Shown here one piece after another: positions 8,583 through 17,279 of a stretch of DNA of 64,000 nt. Under the pieces are notes generated by a model. That model made no database searches and was not told the origin of the DNA. It saw nothing but the letters and a program-made list of their open reading frames with translations. The position numbers and the translations under genes are program-made. This DNA comes from CAVQJU01 sp963729215. GTDB lineage: Bacteria > Acidobacteriota > Vicinamibacteria > Vicinamibacterales > CAVVIG01. The stretch is from contig CAVSND010000006.1 of the NCBI GenBank assembly GCA_963729215.1, positions 295,362-359,361 on the forward strand, given 5' to 3'. Each line of letters starts with the position of its first letter. Positions within the stretch are counted from its first letter, which is position 1.

Positions 8583-9266
8583 TCAGTTGCCCGCCGCACG
8601 GGCGCTTCGGCCGAGCGAGGCCAGGAACCCCTTCGCTGCAGGCAGCGCCGCGGCGTTGTGACCCTCAACCACGGCGTGGGCGTCCACACCGGGTCCATAC
8701 GCGCGTTCGTTCCCTTCCTTGTCGGGCCGCAGGACGCCGCCCGACAAATCGATACCGGCAAACACGCCTTGTGTCCTCGAGTAGGACAGCATCTCTGCCT
8801 TCAGTTGCAGGTCAGTCGCGGCATGTCCCGACCGTCCAACCGGCCCGGCGGCCACCGAGGCGTCGGCGCCAAGCGATACCTTGTTGTTGAGCAACTTGTC
8901 GACACCTCGCCGGTTCATCACCAGCAGCACGAGATCCACCGACTGCGCGCCGATCTGGAGGCCCCAGCTGCCTTTGGCCAGCTGCATGAACACCGGCGCA
9001 GACCATCGCTCGCCGGCGCGGCAGCTCATCACGCCCGACCCGTACTCTCCGCCGACGATGAATGCGGCCTTCTTCACCGACGGGATCACGATCACGCATT
9101 CAGCTTTTTCCCAGAGCTCCTCAGAGATGCCCGTGTCGGGAGCCCGTCGCATTTCGCCGAGTATTGTCGCCGACTCGTCCAGGCGCTTCGCCTGATCGCT
9201 CGACAGCGTCGCAAATCCCGGCGACGCTGCCAGCAGCAGCGCACAACAGAAAGCAGGAATCCTCAT
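8583..9266 (-). CDS. SYLF (YSC84-type) lipid-binding domain protein
   Basis: Secreted protein of 227 aa: signal peptide of about 19 residues (ending near PGFA), then a SYLF/YSC84 domain that fills the rest. Diagnostic features are AECVIVIPSVKKAAFIVGG, a SGVMSCR turn, PVFMQLAKGSWGLQIGAQ, DLVLLVMNRRGVD and the late YSRTQGVFAGIDLSGGVL block. SYLF domains bind phosphoinositides in eukaryotes and are common exported proteins of unclear role in bacteria. A strong GGGAGGGG ribosome site lies 4 nt before the ATG. A decayed relative lies at 62036-62149. Confidence 0.9.
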   Translation of the reverse strand: MRIPAFCCALLLAASPGFATLSSDQAKRLDESATILGEMRRAPDTGISEELWEKAECVIVIPSVKKAAFIVGGEYGSGVMSCRAGERWSAPVFMQLAKGSWGLQIGAQSVDLVLLVMNRRGVDKLLNNKVSLGADASVAAGPVGRSGHAATDLQLKAEMLSYSRTQGVFAGIDLSGGVLRPDKEGNERAYGPGVDAHAVVEGHNAAALPAAKGFLASLGRSARAAGN

Positions 9267-9557
9267 CTCACCCCTCCCATGCAGTCACGCGCGTTGCCGA
9301 ACAACTTGCTACAACTCAGTTCGGGTCGGATCGCGCACTTATTGGGTGAGCAAGTCTGATACCAGCATGCACGGCCGTGGTGGATGCCGCGCTTCACTAC
9401 ACTCCGCTGACTCTTCAGGGCTGACGGCTGGATGCTTCTGGACGGATGGGGGCGCCTACTGGTGCGAATCGATACAAGACATGCGTAGAGAGAAGTGCGT
9501 TCTGTTTAAGACACGGAGTCGGTCAGCTCGTCTGCCTGATGATGCGTCGACGACCGC

Positions 9558-9935
9558 CTATTTGGTCTTCGGGCGTATGGCGTGCCACGGGTATTCTTCG
9601 CCCACGCCGCGGGTGACGGATCCGTCCATCGTGTCTCCGTCCACCGTAGCGCGTACTTTGTACTGGTGGCTCCCGTCCGTGATGGTCACCCGGAATGAGG
9701 CGCCGGCGACCGTTCCCGACACCGGCATCTCGCCGCGGGCGCCCTTCGCGGTCGCGGTGATCGTGGCGCCCTTCTGCTGGATCACCCACTGCTCGGTGAT
9801 CACGTTGCCGGGCATGCGCGTCGTCACATTCCACGTGCCCGCGAGGCTCGGCGGCGTTTCGCCCGACGCGGCACTCGGGAACATGGACGCGAGGACGCAC
9901 GCGGCGACGGCGACGATCCCGCGCACGATGGTCAT
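9558..9935 (-). CDS. Secreted small beta-rich protein, unknown function
   Basis: Protein of 125 aa with a signal peptide (about residues 1-25) and a mature domain opening SLAGTWNVTTRMPGN, followed by alternating strands such as TEQWVIQQKGATITATAKG and SFRVTITDG. This lipocalin-like SLAGTW opening is frequent in exported acidobacterial proteins of unknown function. Its ATG overlaps the stop of the upstream gene by 4 nt (ATGA), so the pair is translationally coupled. Confidence 0.75.
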   Translation of the reverse strand: MTIVRGIVAVAACVLASMFPSAASGETPPSLAGTWNVTTRMPGNVITEQWVIQQKGATITATAKGARGEMPVSGTVAGASFRVTITDGSHQYKVRATVDGDTMDGSVTRGVGEEYPWHAIRPKTK

Positions 9936-10516
9936 TCCTGTACGGTCAGATACTGCTGAATGAGCTGTTCGATGTTACCGCGTTCCGAGAACGACTTCGA
10001 CAGGGGTCCTGGCCATTTCACAGTCAGGGACGTCGCGACCTCATCGTCGCCGCCGGAGGCTAGCACGAGCGTCAGCTTCACGGCGTCGTGCTCGACGCGC
10101 ACCGTGCTGACCTTCAGCGCGACGCCCGTATCGTAGAACGTCAGCATGACGGGATCGATCTTCTGGGTCCACCCCTCGCCGAGCAGCTTGTCCTTTCGAT
10201 AGGCGACCTGCACCGATTGGGCGATCTGCTGCACGTCGTGAGCGACGATATCGTCGACCTTGTGGCGGCCGTCGAACTGGAAATACGTGCCGGCAGACGG
10301 CGTCACGACGGTGAGACCGGCGCGGCCTGCACTGACCGAGCCACCAAGGCCGCTTTCGTTGTAGACGAGGGAGTAGAGCGGCCGCTTCACGACGACGTGG
10401 CGCCCGGTCCAGCGCTTCTCGAATTCCTTCTGGTTGTTGTCGGCCCATGCCACGGCTGCTGCGGCAAGCACCAGCGCCGCAACGCCTACGCTCCATACGC
10501 GACGACGGCTGATCAT
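9932..10516 (-). CDS. Secreted protein of unknown function
   Basis: Protein of 194 aa with a basic N-terminus and signal peptide ending near AVAWA. The mature part is mixed alpha/beta, with a conserved-looking RHVVVKRPLYSLVYNE block and a C-terminal helix (IEQLIQQYLTVQE). I do not recognise the family. GGAGG lies 7 nt before the ATG at 10516, which decides this start over the in-frame GTG two codons upstream. It overlaps the next gene by 4 nt, so they should act together in the envelope or periplasm. Confidence 0.7.
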   Translation of the reverse strand: MISRRRVWSVGVAALVLAAAAVAWADNNQKEFEKRWTGRHVVVKRPLYSLVYNESGLGGSVSAGRAGLTVVTPSAGTYFQFDGRHKVDDIVAHDVQQIAQSVQVAYRKDKLLGEGWTQKIDPVMLTFYDTGVALKVSTVRVEHDAVKLTLVLASGGDDEVATSLTVKWPGPLSKSFSERGNIEQLIQQYLTVQE

Positions 10517-10664
10517 TGGCACACCTCCAGGTCCGCTGACACACCGGGCCCTTTCCTTATGGCCTTATCGGCGTGGATGGCCCGGGCCGACAGAACGTTT
10601 TGGGCCCTCGGGGCCTCCCCCGGTGGCAGAAAAGGCGGGCAGGACTGCGCAACCTTGACGCCTG

Positions 10665-10682
10665 AGTTAGCTCGTGCTAACT
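10665..10682. promoter_or_regulatory. TetR-type operator upstream of tetR-like gene
   Basis: Perfect palindrome AGTTAGC-TCGT-GCTAACT (7-4-7) just before the regulator gene. The same core, GTTAGC-N4-GCTAAC, recurs at 11295-11312 before the hydrolase gene. Two copies of one palindrome bracketing a TetR-family gene are the classic picture of an autoregulated repressor and its target. The regulator link is inferred from position. Confidence 0.75.
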
Positions 10683-10691
10683 TTCAGAGCC

Positions 10692-11279
10692 GTGGCGCTT
10701 CCCTTCTACGTTCACGAGGACGATCCCCCGGCCAAGCGGGAAATTCTCCGTGCCGCCATGAAGCTGTTCAGCGAGCACGGGCTCGCCGCCACGAGCATTC
10801 GTGATATCGCCGGGGAGAGTGGCTACACCAATCCCGCACTGTACAAGCACTTCGCCAGCAAAGAGGAATTGGCGCTGTATCTGTTCGAGATCTGTCATCG
10901 CCGTCTGTGGACGAGGTGTCAGGCGGCGATCGCCGCGGCGAGCAGCTTCGACGGGAAGTTGGAGGGCTATATCGGCCAGGTCCTCGCGCTCGTGGACGAA
11001 CACCCCGAAGCGATGGCGTTTCTGTCCGACAGCGCACGCGTGCTCTGGCCGAAAGCGGGCCCGACCGTTCGCCGTCAGACCATGATCGGTCTGGCTCGAT
11101 CGCTCATGAGTGAGGCGCCCCGCACGCGAAGGGGGAAATCCGCCGTCAGCGCCGATATCGCGGCCGCGAGCCTGCAGGGCACTCTGGCCGAGATCGCTCG
11201 CATGATTCAGGTCGGGGTCGTCTCCGGCCCGGCTATCCGGTTCAAGGCGGAACTCGTGGCGTTGTTCCGCGGGGCCTGA
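10692..11279 (+). CDS. TetR/AcrR-family transcriptional regulator
   Basis: A regulator of about 195 aa. The N-terminal helix-turn-helix covers roughly residues 15-62: KREILRAAMKLFSEHGLAA, then TSIRDIAGESGYTNPALYKHF and SKEELALYLFE, an almost textbook TetR pattern. The C-terminal part is the variable helical ligand-binding and dimer domain. A GTG at 10674 is in frame but lies inside the palindrome at 10665-10682, so the GTG at 10692 is preferred; no clear ribosome site helps. It probably represses itself and the alpha/beta hydrolase downstream through the two matching palindromes. Confidence 0.88.
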   Translation: MALPFYVHEDDPPAKREILRAAMKLFSEHGLAATSIRDIAGESGYTNPALYKHFASKEELALYLFEICHRRLWTRCQAAIAAASSFDGKLEGYIGQVLALVDEHPEAMAFLSDSARVLWPKAGPTVRRQTMIGLARSLMSEAPRTRRGKSAVSADIAAASLQGTLAEIARMIQVGVVSGPAIRFKAELVALFRGA

Positions 11280-11294
11280 TTTTTTTGCATTGCT

Positions 11295-11312
11295 GGTTAG
11301 CTTTCGCTAACC
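11295..11312. promoter_or_regulatory. TetR-type operator upstream of hydrolase gene
   Basis: Perfect palindrome GGTTAGC-TTTC-GCTAACC (7-4-7) in the 63-nt gap between the TetR-like gene and the hydrolase gene. It shares the core GTTAGC-N4-GCTAAC with the site at 10665-10682. It lies 30 nt before the hydrolase ATG, a good place to block a promoter. Confidence 0.75.
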
Positions 11313-11342
11313 CTACTGAAGGGTCAACGCCAGGAGGACGAC

Positions 11343-12299
11343 ATGCCAGCGACCACGCCGAACAAGACACCACTCGCCATCGACAAGACGAGCACGCTGA
11401 GTATCAACGGCTCTTTTCAGAGCATCCGTCTCTGCGCCGCACGCGCGGGACTCCCTCCGCTCTTGATCGTCCAGGGCGGACCGGGCCTGCCGGTGCTGCA
11501 CGAAATCCCGAAGTTTCAGCGACTCCTGAACCTGGAGAACGCCTTTCTCGTCTGCTACTGGGACCAACGTGGATGCGGCAACGCGCCGGCGAGCGACGCA
11601 CGCAGCGCGTCGATGGCACAGCAGGTCGACGACCTTCGAACCGTCCTGCAGTGGCTGCACGGCGAGACGGGGCAACGCGTGCTGATACTCGGCATTTCAC
11701 TGGGCGCCACGATCGCCCTGCAGGCCGTCGAGCATGAATTCGACCGGACAAAGGCGGTTGTCGCCATATCCCCGGATTCGCACACCGCCCGAAGCGACGC
11801 CGCGGCTCATGCATTTCTGCAGGAAGAGGTACGTCGTGCGGACGGACGCCGGCTGCGCCGCAGGGTGACGAAGCTCGGGCCGCCGCCGTGCGTGGATGCG
11901 GCCGCATTCCGGCGGCGGGCCGGCCTCCTGGCGGATCTCGGCACGATCGAGCGCGGCAGGACCTTCAGGACGCTTCTGCTGGAAACGCTCGCCGGCATGA
12001 TCGCCGCCTATGGTGCTGTCGGTGCGGTCAGGGCGCTGCGCAACATGAATACCCTCCAACGCACGCTCCTGCCTGACATTGTCGCGCTCGATCTGTTGGC
12101 TCACCCACCACGTGTGACGATTCCCGTTCACTATGTGTTCGGCGAGCAGGACGCGCTGACCACCGCCTCAATGGCGACGGAATTGCCCGCCGCGATTTCG
12201 GCGCCGGCCGGGACAGCCGTCCACGTGCCCAACGCCGGCCACATGGTCCATTTCGACCAGCCGGACATCGTGCGATCGATCGTGGAGCAGGCGACGTGA
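11343..12299 (+). CDS. Alpha/beta hydrolase, proline iminopeptidase-like
   Basis: Enzyme of 318 aa without a signal peptide, so cytoplasmic. The family marks are the oxyanion-hole motif QGGPG (residues 44-48), CYWDQRGCG (71-79, the DQRG motif of the prolyl aminopeptidase group), the nucleophile elbow GISLG with Ser119, an acid in FGEQDALT and the histidine in NAGHMVHF. It probably hydrolyses a small peptide, amide or ester; the substrate cannot be read from sequence. AGGAGG sits just before the ATG. The palindrome 30 nt upstream suggests repression by the adjacent TetR-like protein until an inducer, perhaps its substrate, is present. Confidence 0.88.
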   Translation: MPATTPNKTPLAIDKTSTLSINGSFQSIRLCAARAGLPPLLIVQGGPGLPVLHEIPKFQRLLNLENAFLVCYWDQRGCGNAPASDARSASMAQQVDDLRTVLQWLHGETGQRVLILGISLGATIALQAVEHEFDRTKAVVAISPDSHTARSDAAAHAFLQEEVRRADGRRLRRRVTKLGPPPCVDAAAFRRRAGLLADLGTIERGRTFRTLLLETLAGMIAAYGAVGAVRALRNMNTLQRTLLPDIVALDLLAHPPRVTIPVHYVFGEQDALTTASMATELPAAISAPAGTAVHVPNAGHMVHFDQPDIVRSIVEQAT

Positions 12300-12381
12300 C
12301 TGACAGAATATTTTCGTTGCCGATTTCCGCGGACGCTGGCACGATCGACGTCTCTCCGCTTCGACACAGAAAGGTGATCCG

Positions 12382-13135
12382 ATGAGAAGACGCAAGCTGC
12401 TCATGGCAATCGTGGCGACGGTGACTGTCTGTCGCGCGGAAGTTGCGTATCCGCAGACCGCCGACGACATCGTCGAGAAGCACCTCGCGGCGATCGGTGG
12501 CCGCGCGGCGTTGGAGAAGGTCACGTCCCGCGTGACGATCGGGACGATCTCCGCGTCGACGCCCGGCGGCGACCTGACCGGAAGCATCGAGGTGTACAAC
12601 AAGGCGCCCAATAAATCGCGGACGCTCGTGAAGATCGACGCGAGTCAGTTCGGCCTCGGCCAGATCGTCCAGGATCAGCGCTTCAACGGGACGACCGGCT
12701 ACGCCATCGATACGCTTGAACGGAAACCGCGAGATCACAGGCGATCAACTCGAAGTCGCCCGAAGCACCGCGTTTCCGTCACCGCTGCTGAAGTACAAGG
12801 ACGCGGGCGGCACGCTGGAACTGGTCGGGAAGGAAAAGGACGGCGATCGGGACGCGTACGTCTTGCGGCTGACGCCGAAGACGGGACCATCGGCGCGGAT
12901 GTTCATCGACGCGGAGACGTATCTGCTCACGAAGACCATCATCACGGTCAACGTGCCGCAGATCGGCGGCAACGTGGAACAGACGGTCCTCGTCTCCGAC
13001 TACCGCGTCGTCGACGAGGTGAAGGTGGCCTATCAGGTGAAGTCGGTCAACCAGTTTCAGACGCTGTCGATCACCACCACAAAGGTCGAACAGAACACGG
13101 CCATCGACGAGAAGATGTTTTCGAAACCCGAGTAA
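12382..13135 (+). CDS. LolA-like secreted protein, frameshifted
   Basis: Exported protein of about 250 aa once one base is removed. The first frame gives a signal peptide and TADDIVEKHLAAIGGRAAL, a segment typical of acidobacterial outer-membrane-lipoprotein-sorting (LolA/DUF4292-like) proteins, and runs to GYAIDTL near 12716. The second frame continues with NGNREITGDQLE to the end at 13135. Reading ACGCTTGAAC as ACGCTGAAC joins them as IDTLNGNREITGDQLE, so one extra T near 12716 explains the break. The fold would bind lipid or lipoprotein in the periplasm. Either a sequencing error or a recent pseudogene. Confidence 0.75.
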
Positions 13136-13141
13136 AGGGTT

Positions 13142-13748
13142 TCAGCCATCGCGCTCACCCGGCACGTTGTTCCACGACCGGATGACCGGCTGGCTCAGGT
13201 CGTGGTCGTATCCGAGAACGCTCACGGATCCCGTGTGCAGGTAAAGGCGGCGGCCTTCTCGAGCCGCCATGTCGAGCCAGCGGACGGAAAGAATCCGCAG
13301 GATGTCCCGGTGCGCGAACAGCAGCACGTTCCCCGCGCATTGCCGGACGCGATCGATCACGGCATCCGCACGAGCGGCGACGGCGCTCACCGTCTCTCCG
13401 CCCGGGCACCCGTCCTCGAACAGCCGCCATTGGGGGCGTTCGGTCCGGATTTCTGACGACCGGCGACCTTCATACGCGCCGTAATCCCATTCCATCAGGT
13501 CCGGGTCGGGCCGGGCATCGAACCCCGCCAGTTCGGAGGTTCGTCGTGACCGCTCGAGCGGACTCGTGAACACGTCGCCGAAACGCATTCCGCGCAGCAG
13601 GACACCCAGACGCCGGGCTTCGTCCTCCCCGCGAGGCAGTGAGCGGAATGTCCGTGCGGCCGGTGTGCTGGCCGGTGATCGTCCACGCGGTCTCTCCGTG
13701 CCGGACAAGCCAGACCTGCGGCAGCGGCGTTGCGTCCACATCAGCCAT
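13142..13748 (-). CDS. Histidine phosphatase family protein, frameshifted
   Basis: Phosphoglycerate-mutase-like phosphatase, about 201 aa after repair. The first frame (from 13748) carries the catalytic LVRHGETAWT and GRTDIPLT; the second frame carries GEDEARRLG, FTSPLERSRRT, the MEWDYGAYEG acid region and FAHRDILRIL, whose histidine takes the second catalytic place. The frames join near 13630, where removing one base (for example one G of a GGGG run on the coding strand) gives a continuous protein. It likely removes phosphate from a sugar phosphate or similar small molecule. Converges with the LolA-like gene with only 6 nt between. Confidence 0.8.
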
Positions 13749-13977
13749 CGCTGTCCTAGAGTTTCACATCACCGAATAAACAAACCACGGATGACTGAAG
13801 TTCCTGCGGCACAGATGTCGTCGGATGGTACATAGCGCTCGAGCGTAGCGACGAAGGCCCGGCGAATCGAACGCATTCGGCCCGGCAGCAACGGCAGAAG
13901 TGAAGCTTGGTACGCACGATGCAGCCACGGGAAGCACGGATGCGCTGAAGCTCATGCTTCTCAAAAGGGGACATCAC

Positions 13978-14421
13978 ATGAAGATTAATCGCATAGCGAT
14001 GACGAGCGCGGTTGTGCTGGCGGGAGTGTTCGGGATGACTCAGGGCCCGCGTGCACAAACACCTGGACAGACGACATCGACAACGACCACCACGCGGTGC
14101 GTGCCTGCCGATCAATTGGCGCGCGCCGGGGCGCCTGGATCGGTGCCGGGGTCGACGACGCAACCGGGGTCGAGCGCGACGCCAGGATCGTCGACAACGG
14201 CGCCACCGCCATCGGCGTCCCCGGGAACAAGTCCCAACCCGGGCTCGGCCAGTAGTACGGCGGGACAGAACAATTCAGCCCGCAATGGATCGTCTGACGC
14301 CGCGGCATCCTGCCCTCCGGGGACAGTGCCTGTCACGCAGACCACGCAGCACAATCAACCGGCAGGCACAACGACAGCGCCGGACGCAACGCCCAGCACT
14401 CCTGCACCGCCTCAGAAGTAG
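13978..14421 (+). CDS. Secreted Pro/Ser/Thr/Gly-rich protein
   Basis: Protein of 147 aa: signal peptide (about residues 1-24), then a low-complexity mature chain dominated by proline, glycine, serine and threonine with two short cysteine segments (RCVPADQLA and SCPPGTVPVTQ). No catalytic domain is visible; it may be a surface or matrix protein. The start at 13978 was chosen because the signal peptide begins there and AGGGGA precedes it. Low-complexity coding sequence means its reality rests on the signal peptide and the clean terminator after it. Confidence 0.55.
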   Translation: MKINRIAMTSAVVLAGVFGMTQGPRAQTPGQTTSTTTTTRCVPADQLARAGAPGSVPGSTTQPGSSATPGSSTTAPPPSASPGTSPNPGSASSTAGQNNSARNGSSDAAASCPPGTVPVTQTTQHNQPAGTTTAPDATPSTPAPPQK

Positions 14422-14434
14422 AAACCGGACGAAG

Positions 14435-14464
14435 CCGGCAGCCAGAGACTTCTCTGGCTGCCGG
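14435..14464. terminator. Bidirectional hairpin terminator
   Basis: Inverted repeat CCGGCAGCCAGAGA / TCTCTGGCTGCCGG with a minimal loop, up to 14 bp, between the convergent genes ending at 14421 and 14485. There is no long T-run, so it may act as a factor-assisted terminator or an mRNA 3-prime end stabiliser for either strand. Confidence 0.65.
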
Positions 14465-14484
14465 TCCTCATGTGTGCTTTGTTG

Positions 14485-16122
14485 TTAGTTCGAGACGGGC
14501 GACTTCAGCAGGCGCTGAAAGGCGGCCTGGTAAAAGGCCAGCTTCGCGGCGGGCACGGCTGATTCCTGTTGCGGCGTATCCGCGAGCACCATGACCTTGC
14601 TCGTCGCGACGTCCTTGAACCGCGGCCACTCCGGCAGGCCCTTGCCGTTCGGATCGCCGTTCGTGATGAAGTTCACCCAGTAGGACGACATGTTGTCCGC
14701 CAGCTTCGTGTCGACGTCGTTCCACGTCTGCGTCGGCTGGCCCTTGGGATTGTTCCAGGCAAACGAGATTTCCGCCGTGTGCGTCGCGCCCTGCGGCGAC
14801 GGCTGGCCGTTCACCGTCTGGATGCGCGTGAAGAAGTACGTGTACGCCTTCTTGCCGACCTTCGCCTGCGCCGCCGCCCACTGACGCATGTTCCAGTTGA
14901 TTTCGTCCGCGCACGCTTCGTGCGCCGCACGCTGCGCATCGGCGTCGTTCGCGGCAGGATAGAGCTTCAGGTACTCGCCCGCCATCTCGCCGAATTTACG
15001 CTCCGCGCCGCTCTTGAACGCGTCGAGCGTCATGCCCTGACCGCCGCGGCCGGCCAGGCCCGCGGTCGGCCCGCAGATGCCGAAGTTCGCTTCGTCCTTG
15101 TTCGAACCGGTGAGGACGTCGACGGCGTTCTGCTTGCCGTTCGCGAACGTGTACGACAGGTCCTCCGGGATGAGATAGCCGTCGACGACCAGCCCCACGC
15201 CGAGCAGGCCTGTCAGCTCGTCCAGCGGCTTGGCGCGCAATTCGGCGATCGTCCGCCCGTCGGCCGCCTTCTCTCCCCCGGCCTGGGCCTCGGAGGACGG
15301 CCGCATGCGGGCCATCGTGAGCCCCATCCAGCCGCCGCTCTCGGCAATGGCACGGTTGAACAGGCCCTTGGCCTGCGGCGACCCGACAAGCGCACCGATC
15401 ATGTTCGCGCCAGCCGACTCCCCCGCAACCGTGACGTTGTTCGGATCGCCGCCGAACGCGGCGATGTTCCGCTTCACCCACTGCAGCGCGGCAATCGCGT
15501 CCATCATCCCGTAATTCCCCGAGGCGTTGTGGCCGGACTCCTTCGCCAGATCCGGATGGGCGTAGAAGCCCAGCGAGCCAAGGCGGTAGTTGAACGTCAC
15601 GATGACGGGACCTTTGGCGGCGAGGTTCTCGCCGTCGTACCACGACAGGCCGCCGGATCCGCCCGTGAAGCCGCCGCCGTAGATCCAGACCATCACCGGC
15701 CGGCGATCGCCGGCGGCCTTCGCGCTGGTCCAGACGTTGGCGTAGAGACAGTCTTCACTGCGCGCGGGTTCGCGGGGTGGGGCCTGCGCGCCCGCGGGAG
15801 GCGCCGGCGCCGGGCCCCTTCCCGCCCGCCCCGGACCGCCGCGTCCGCCGATGGGGCCTGCGGTGCACGGCGCGCCGAACGCCTCGGCGCTGCGCACACC
15901 GTCCCATTTGGCGGCCGGCTGGGGCGCGCGCCAGCGGTTCTCGCCGAGCGGCGGTGCGGCGAACGGAATCCCCTTGAACACGCGCACGGACGGCTGCGTG
16001 GTGGCGGTCGCGCCGGCAAGAAGACCGGTGTCGATCTTGACCTGCTCCTGGATCATCGCGGAGGTTCGCGCCGTGACCACCGCAATGGTCCCGGCTGCCA
16101 GAAAGAGTGCGATTCGCTTCAT
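14485..16122 (-). CDS. Type B carboxylesterase/lipase family protein
   Basis: Secreted esterase of 545 aa. Signal peptide about 1-23; the carboxylesterase marks are GIPFAAPP (51-58), SEDCLYANVW (122-131), the oxyanion loop YGGGFTGGSGG (from 148), and the nucleophile elbow GESAG with Ser236; a catalytic His is likely in the ATHTAEISFAWN segment. It should hydrolyse carboxyl esters in the periplasm or outside. Odd: a Gly/Pro/Arg-rich insert at about 92-119 before the SEDCLYANVW motif, common in acidobacterial members. The start at 16122 is set by a GGGAG site and the signal peptide. Confidence 0.93.
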   Translation of the reverse strand: MKRIALFLAAGTIAVVTARTSAMIQEQVKIDTGLLAGATATTQPSVRVFKGIPFAAPPLGENRWRAPQPAAKWDGVRSAEAFGAPCTAGPIGGRGGPGRAGRGPAPAPPAGAQAPPREPARSEDCLYANVWTSAKAAGDRRPVMVWIYGGGFTGGSGGLSWYDGENLAAKGPVIVTFNYRLGSLGFYAHPDLAKESGHNASGNYGMMDAIAALQWVKRNIAAFGGDPNNVTVAGESAGANMIGALVGSPQAKGLFNRAIAESGGWMGLTMARMRPSSEAQAGGEKAADGRTIAELRAKPLDELTGLLGVGLVVDGYLIPEDLSYTFANGKQNAVDVLTGSNKDEANFGICGPTAGLAGRGGQGMTLDAFKSGAERKFGEMAGEYLKLYPAANDADAQRAAHEACADEINWNMRQWAAAQAKVGKKAYTYFFTRIQTVNGQPSPQGATHTAEISFAWNNPKGQPTQTWNDVDTKLADNMSSYWVNFITNGDPNGKGLPEWPRFKDVATSKVMVLADTPQQESAVPAAKLAFYQAAFQRLLKSPVSN

Positions 16123-16320
16123 AGACGTCTCCCTTGGGACGGGTGTAAACCGGAGCATTCTACTTCGTCCACCGATCGGGCACACTCGGCGGGACCGATC
16201 GCCTCGTGAGCCGATTTGTCCCGGTTTTCCGCGTAACCCGTAAGAGAAGTGTTAGACTGCCCGCGCACTCGGCCCCATCGATCGCGCGGGTTTGAGTGGT
16301 TCGTCCACAAGGAGATCGCA

Positions 16321-17184
16321 ATGACCAGGCGCAGGCTTGCCGCGTATGCCGTGCTGTTGGGGATGTCTGTACTTGGTTCAGCGGGCGTGCACGCGCAGTG
16401 GCTGAATTACCGCACGCCGGGAATTCCCCGCTTGCCCGACGGCAAGCCCAACCTCACAGCTCCCGCACCACGCACGGCCGAAGGCAAGCCGGACCTGACC
16501 GGCGTCTGGCTGCACGAACTGACCTCGGTGGAGGAAATGAAACGTCTCTTCGGCCCGCTGGTTGACGCAGCGATCAAGGTCGACGTGCCTGGCATGGAGA
16601 TCGGCACACAGCACAAGTACGGGTTCAACATCCTGTTGGACTTCAAGCCGGAAGACTCCCCGATGCGGCCCGCCACCGCGGAGATTTTCCTGAAACGCCT
16701 GTCCGGCCCTCCGCCCGCCCAATGCGGCCTGCTTGGTGTGCCCGGGTTTCCGCTGGCGGGTCTACTGTCCGAGCCAATGAAGATTGTGCAGGCGCCGCGC
16801 GTGACCATGGTGGTCTACGAAGCCGGCGGCCACACCCGGCAGATTTTCGCCGATGGCCGCACGTTGCCGCGCGAGTTCGAGTTGCCCGCGTACTACGGCT
16901 ACTCCGCCGGACGCTGGGAGGCCGACACGTTCGTCGTGGAGACGGCGGGGTTCAATGACAAGACGCCCCTGGACATCCTCGGGCATCCGCACAGCGATCA
17001 GTTGAAAATCATCGAACGGTTCCGCCGCCGTGATTTCGGCCACCTTGACGTCGAGATGACGTTCGACGATCCGAAGATGTACAGCAGGCCGTTCACGATT
17101 CGCATCCCGCACAACCTGCTCGCGGATGCCGACATCTTCGAGATGTTCCCCGAGAACGAAAAGGACTGCGCCCACATCAAGTAG
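16321..17184 (+). CDS. Secreted protein of repeated acidobacterial family
   Basis: Exported protein of 287 aa. After a signal peptide (to about residue 24, HAQ) comes a proline-rich opening TPGIPRLPDGKPNL and APAPRTAEGKPDLTGVW, then a domain with IVQAPRVTMVVYE, RQIFADGRTLP, YSAGRWEADTFVVETAGFN and KIIERFRRRDFGHLDVEMT. The same blocks occur at 18372 (twice), 28097 and 63007. The family is frequent in Acidobacteria and has no assigned function. AAGGAG precedes the ATG. Confidence 0.8.
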   Translation: MTRRRLAAYAVLLGMSVLGSAGVHAQWLNYRTPGIPRLPDGKPNLTAPAPRTAEGKPDLTGVWLHELTSVEEMKRLFGPLVDAAIKVDVPGMEIGTQHKYGFNILLDFKPEDSPMRPATAEIFLKRLSGPPPAQCGLLGVPGFPLAGLLSEPMKIVQAPRVTMVVYEAGGHTRQIFADGRTLPREFELPAYYGYSAGRWEADTFVVETAGFNDKTPLDILGHPHSDQLKIIERFRRRDFGHLDVEMTFDDPKMYSRPFTIRIPHNLLADADIFEMFPENEKDCAHIK

Positions 17185-17203
17185 CGATGGCACGCACCTG
17201 CCG

Positions 17204-17279
17204 GTCGTAGCGGCCGGCTTCGCCTGTCGTAGCGGCCGGCTTCAGCCGGCCGGCGAGCGTCCGCCTGAAGGCGGACGCT
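17204..17279. repeat. REP-like double hairpin between convergent genes
   Basis: Two tandem GTCGTAGCGGCCGGCTTC copies (17204-17221 and 17226-17243), followed by two near-perfect hairpins: CGGCCGGCT-TC-AGCCGGCCG (17233-17252) and AGCGTCCGCCT-GA-AGGCGGACGCT (17256-17279). It lies in the convergent gap between genes ending at 17184 and 17278, so it can work as a terminator in both directions. The look is that of a REP-type intergenic repeat. Confidence 0.7.
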
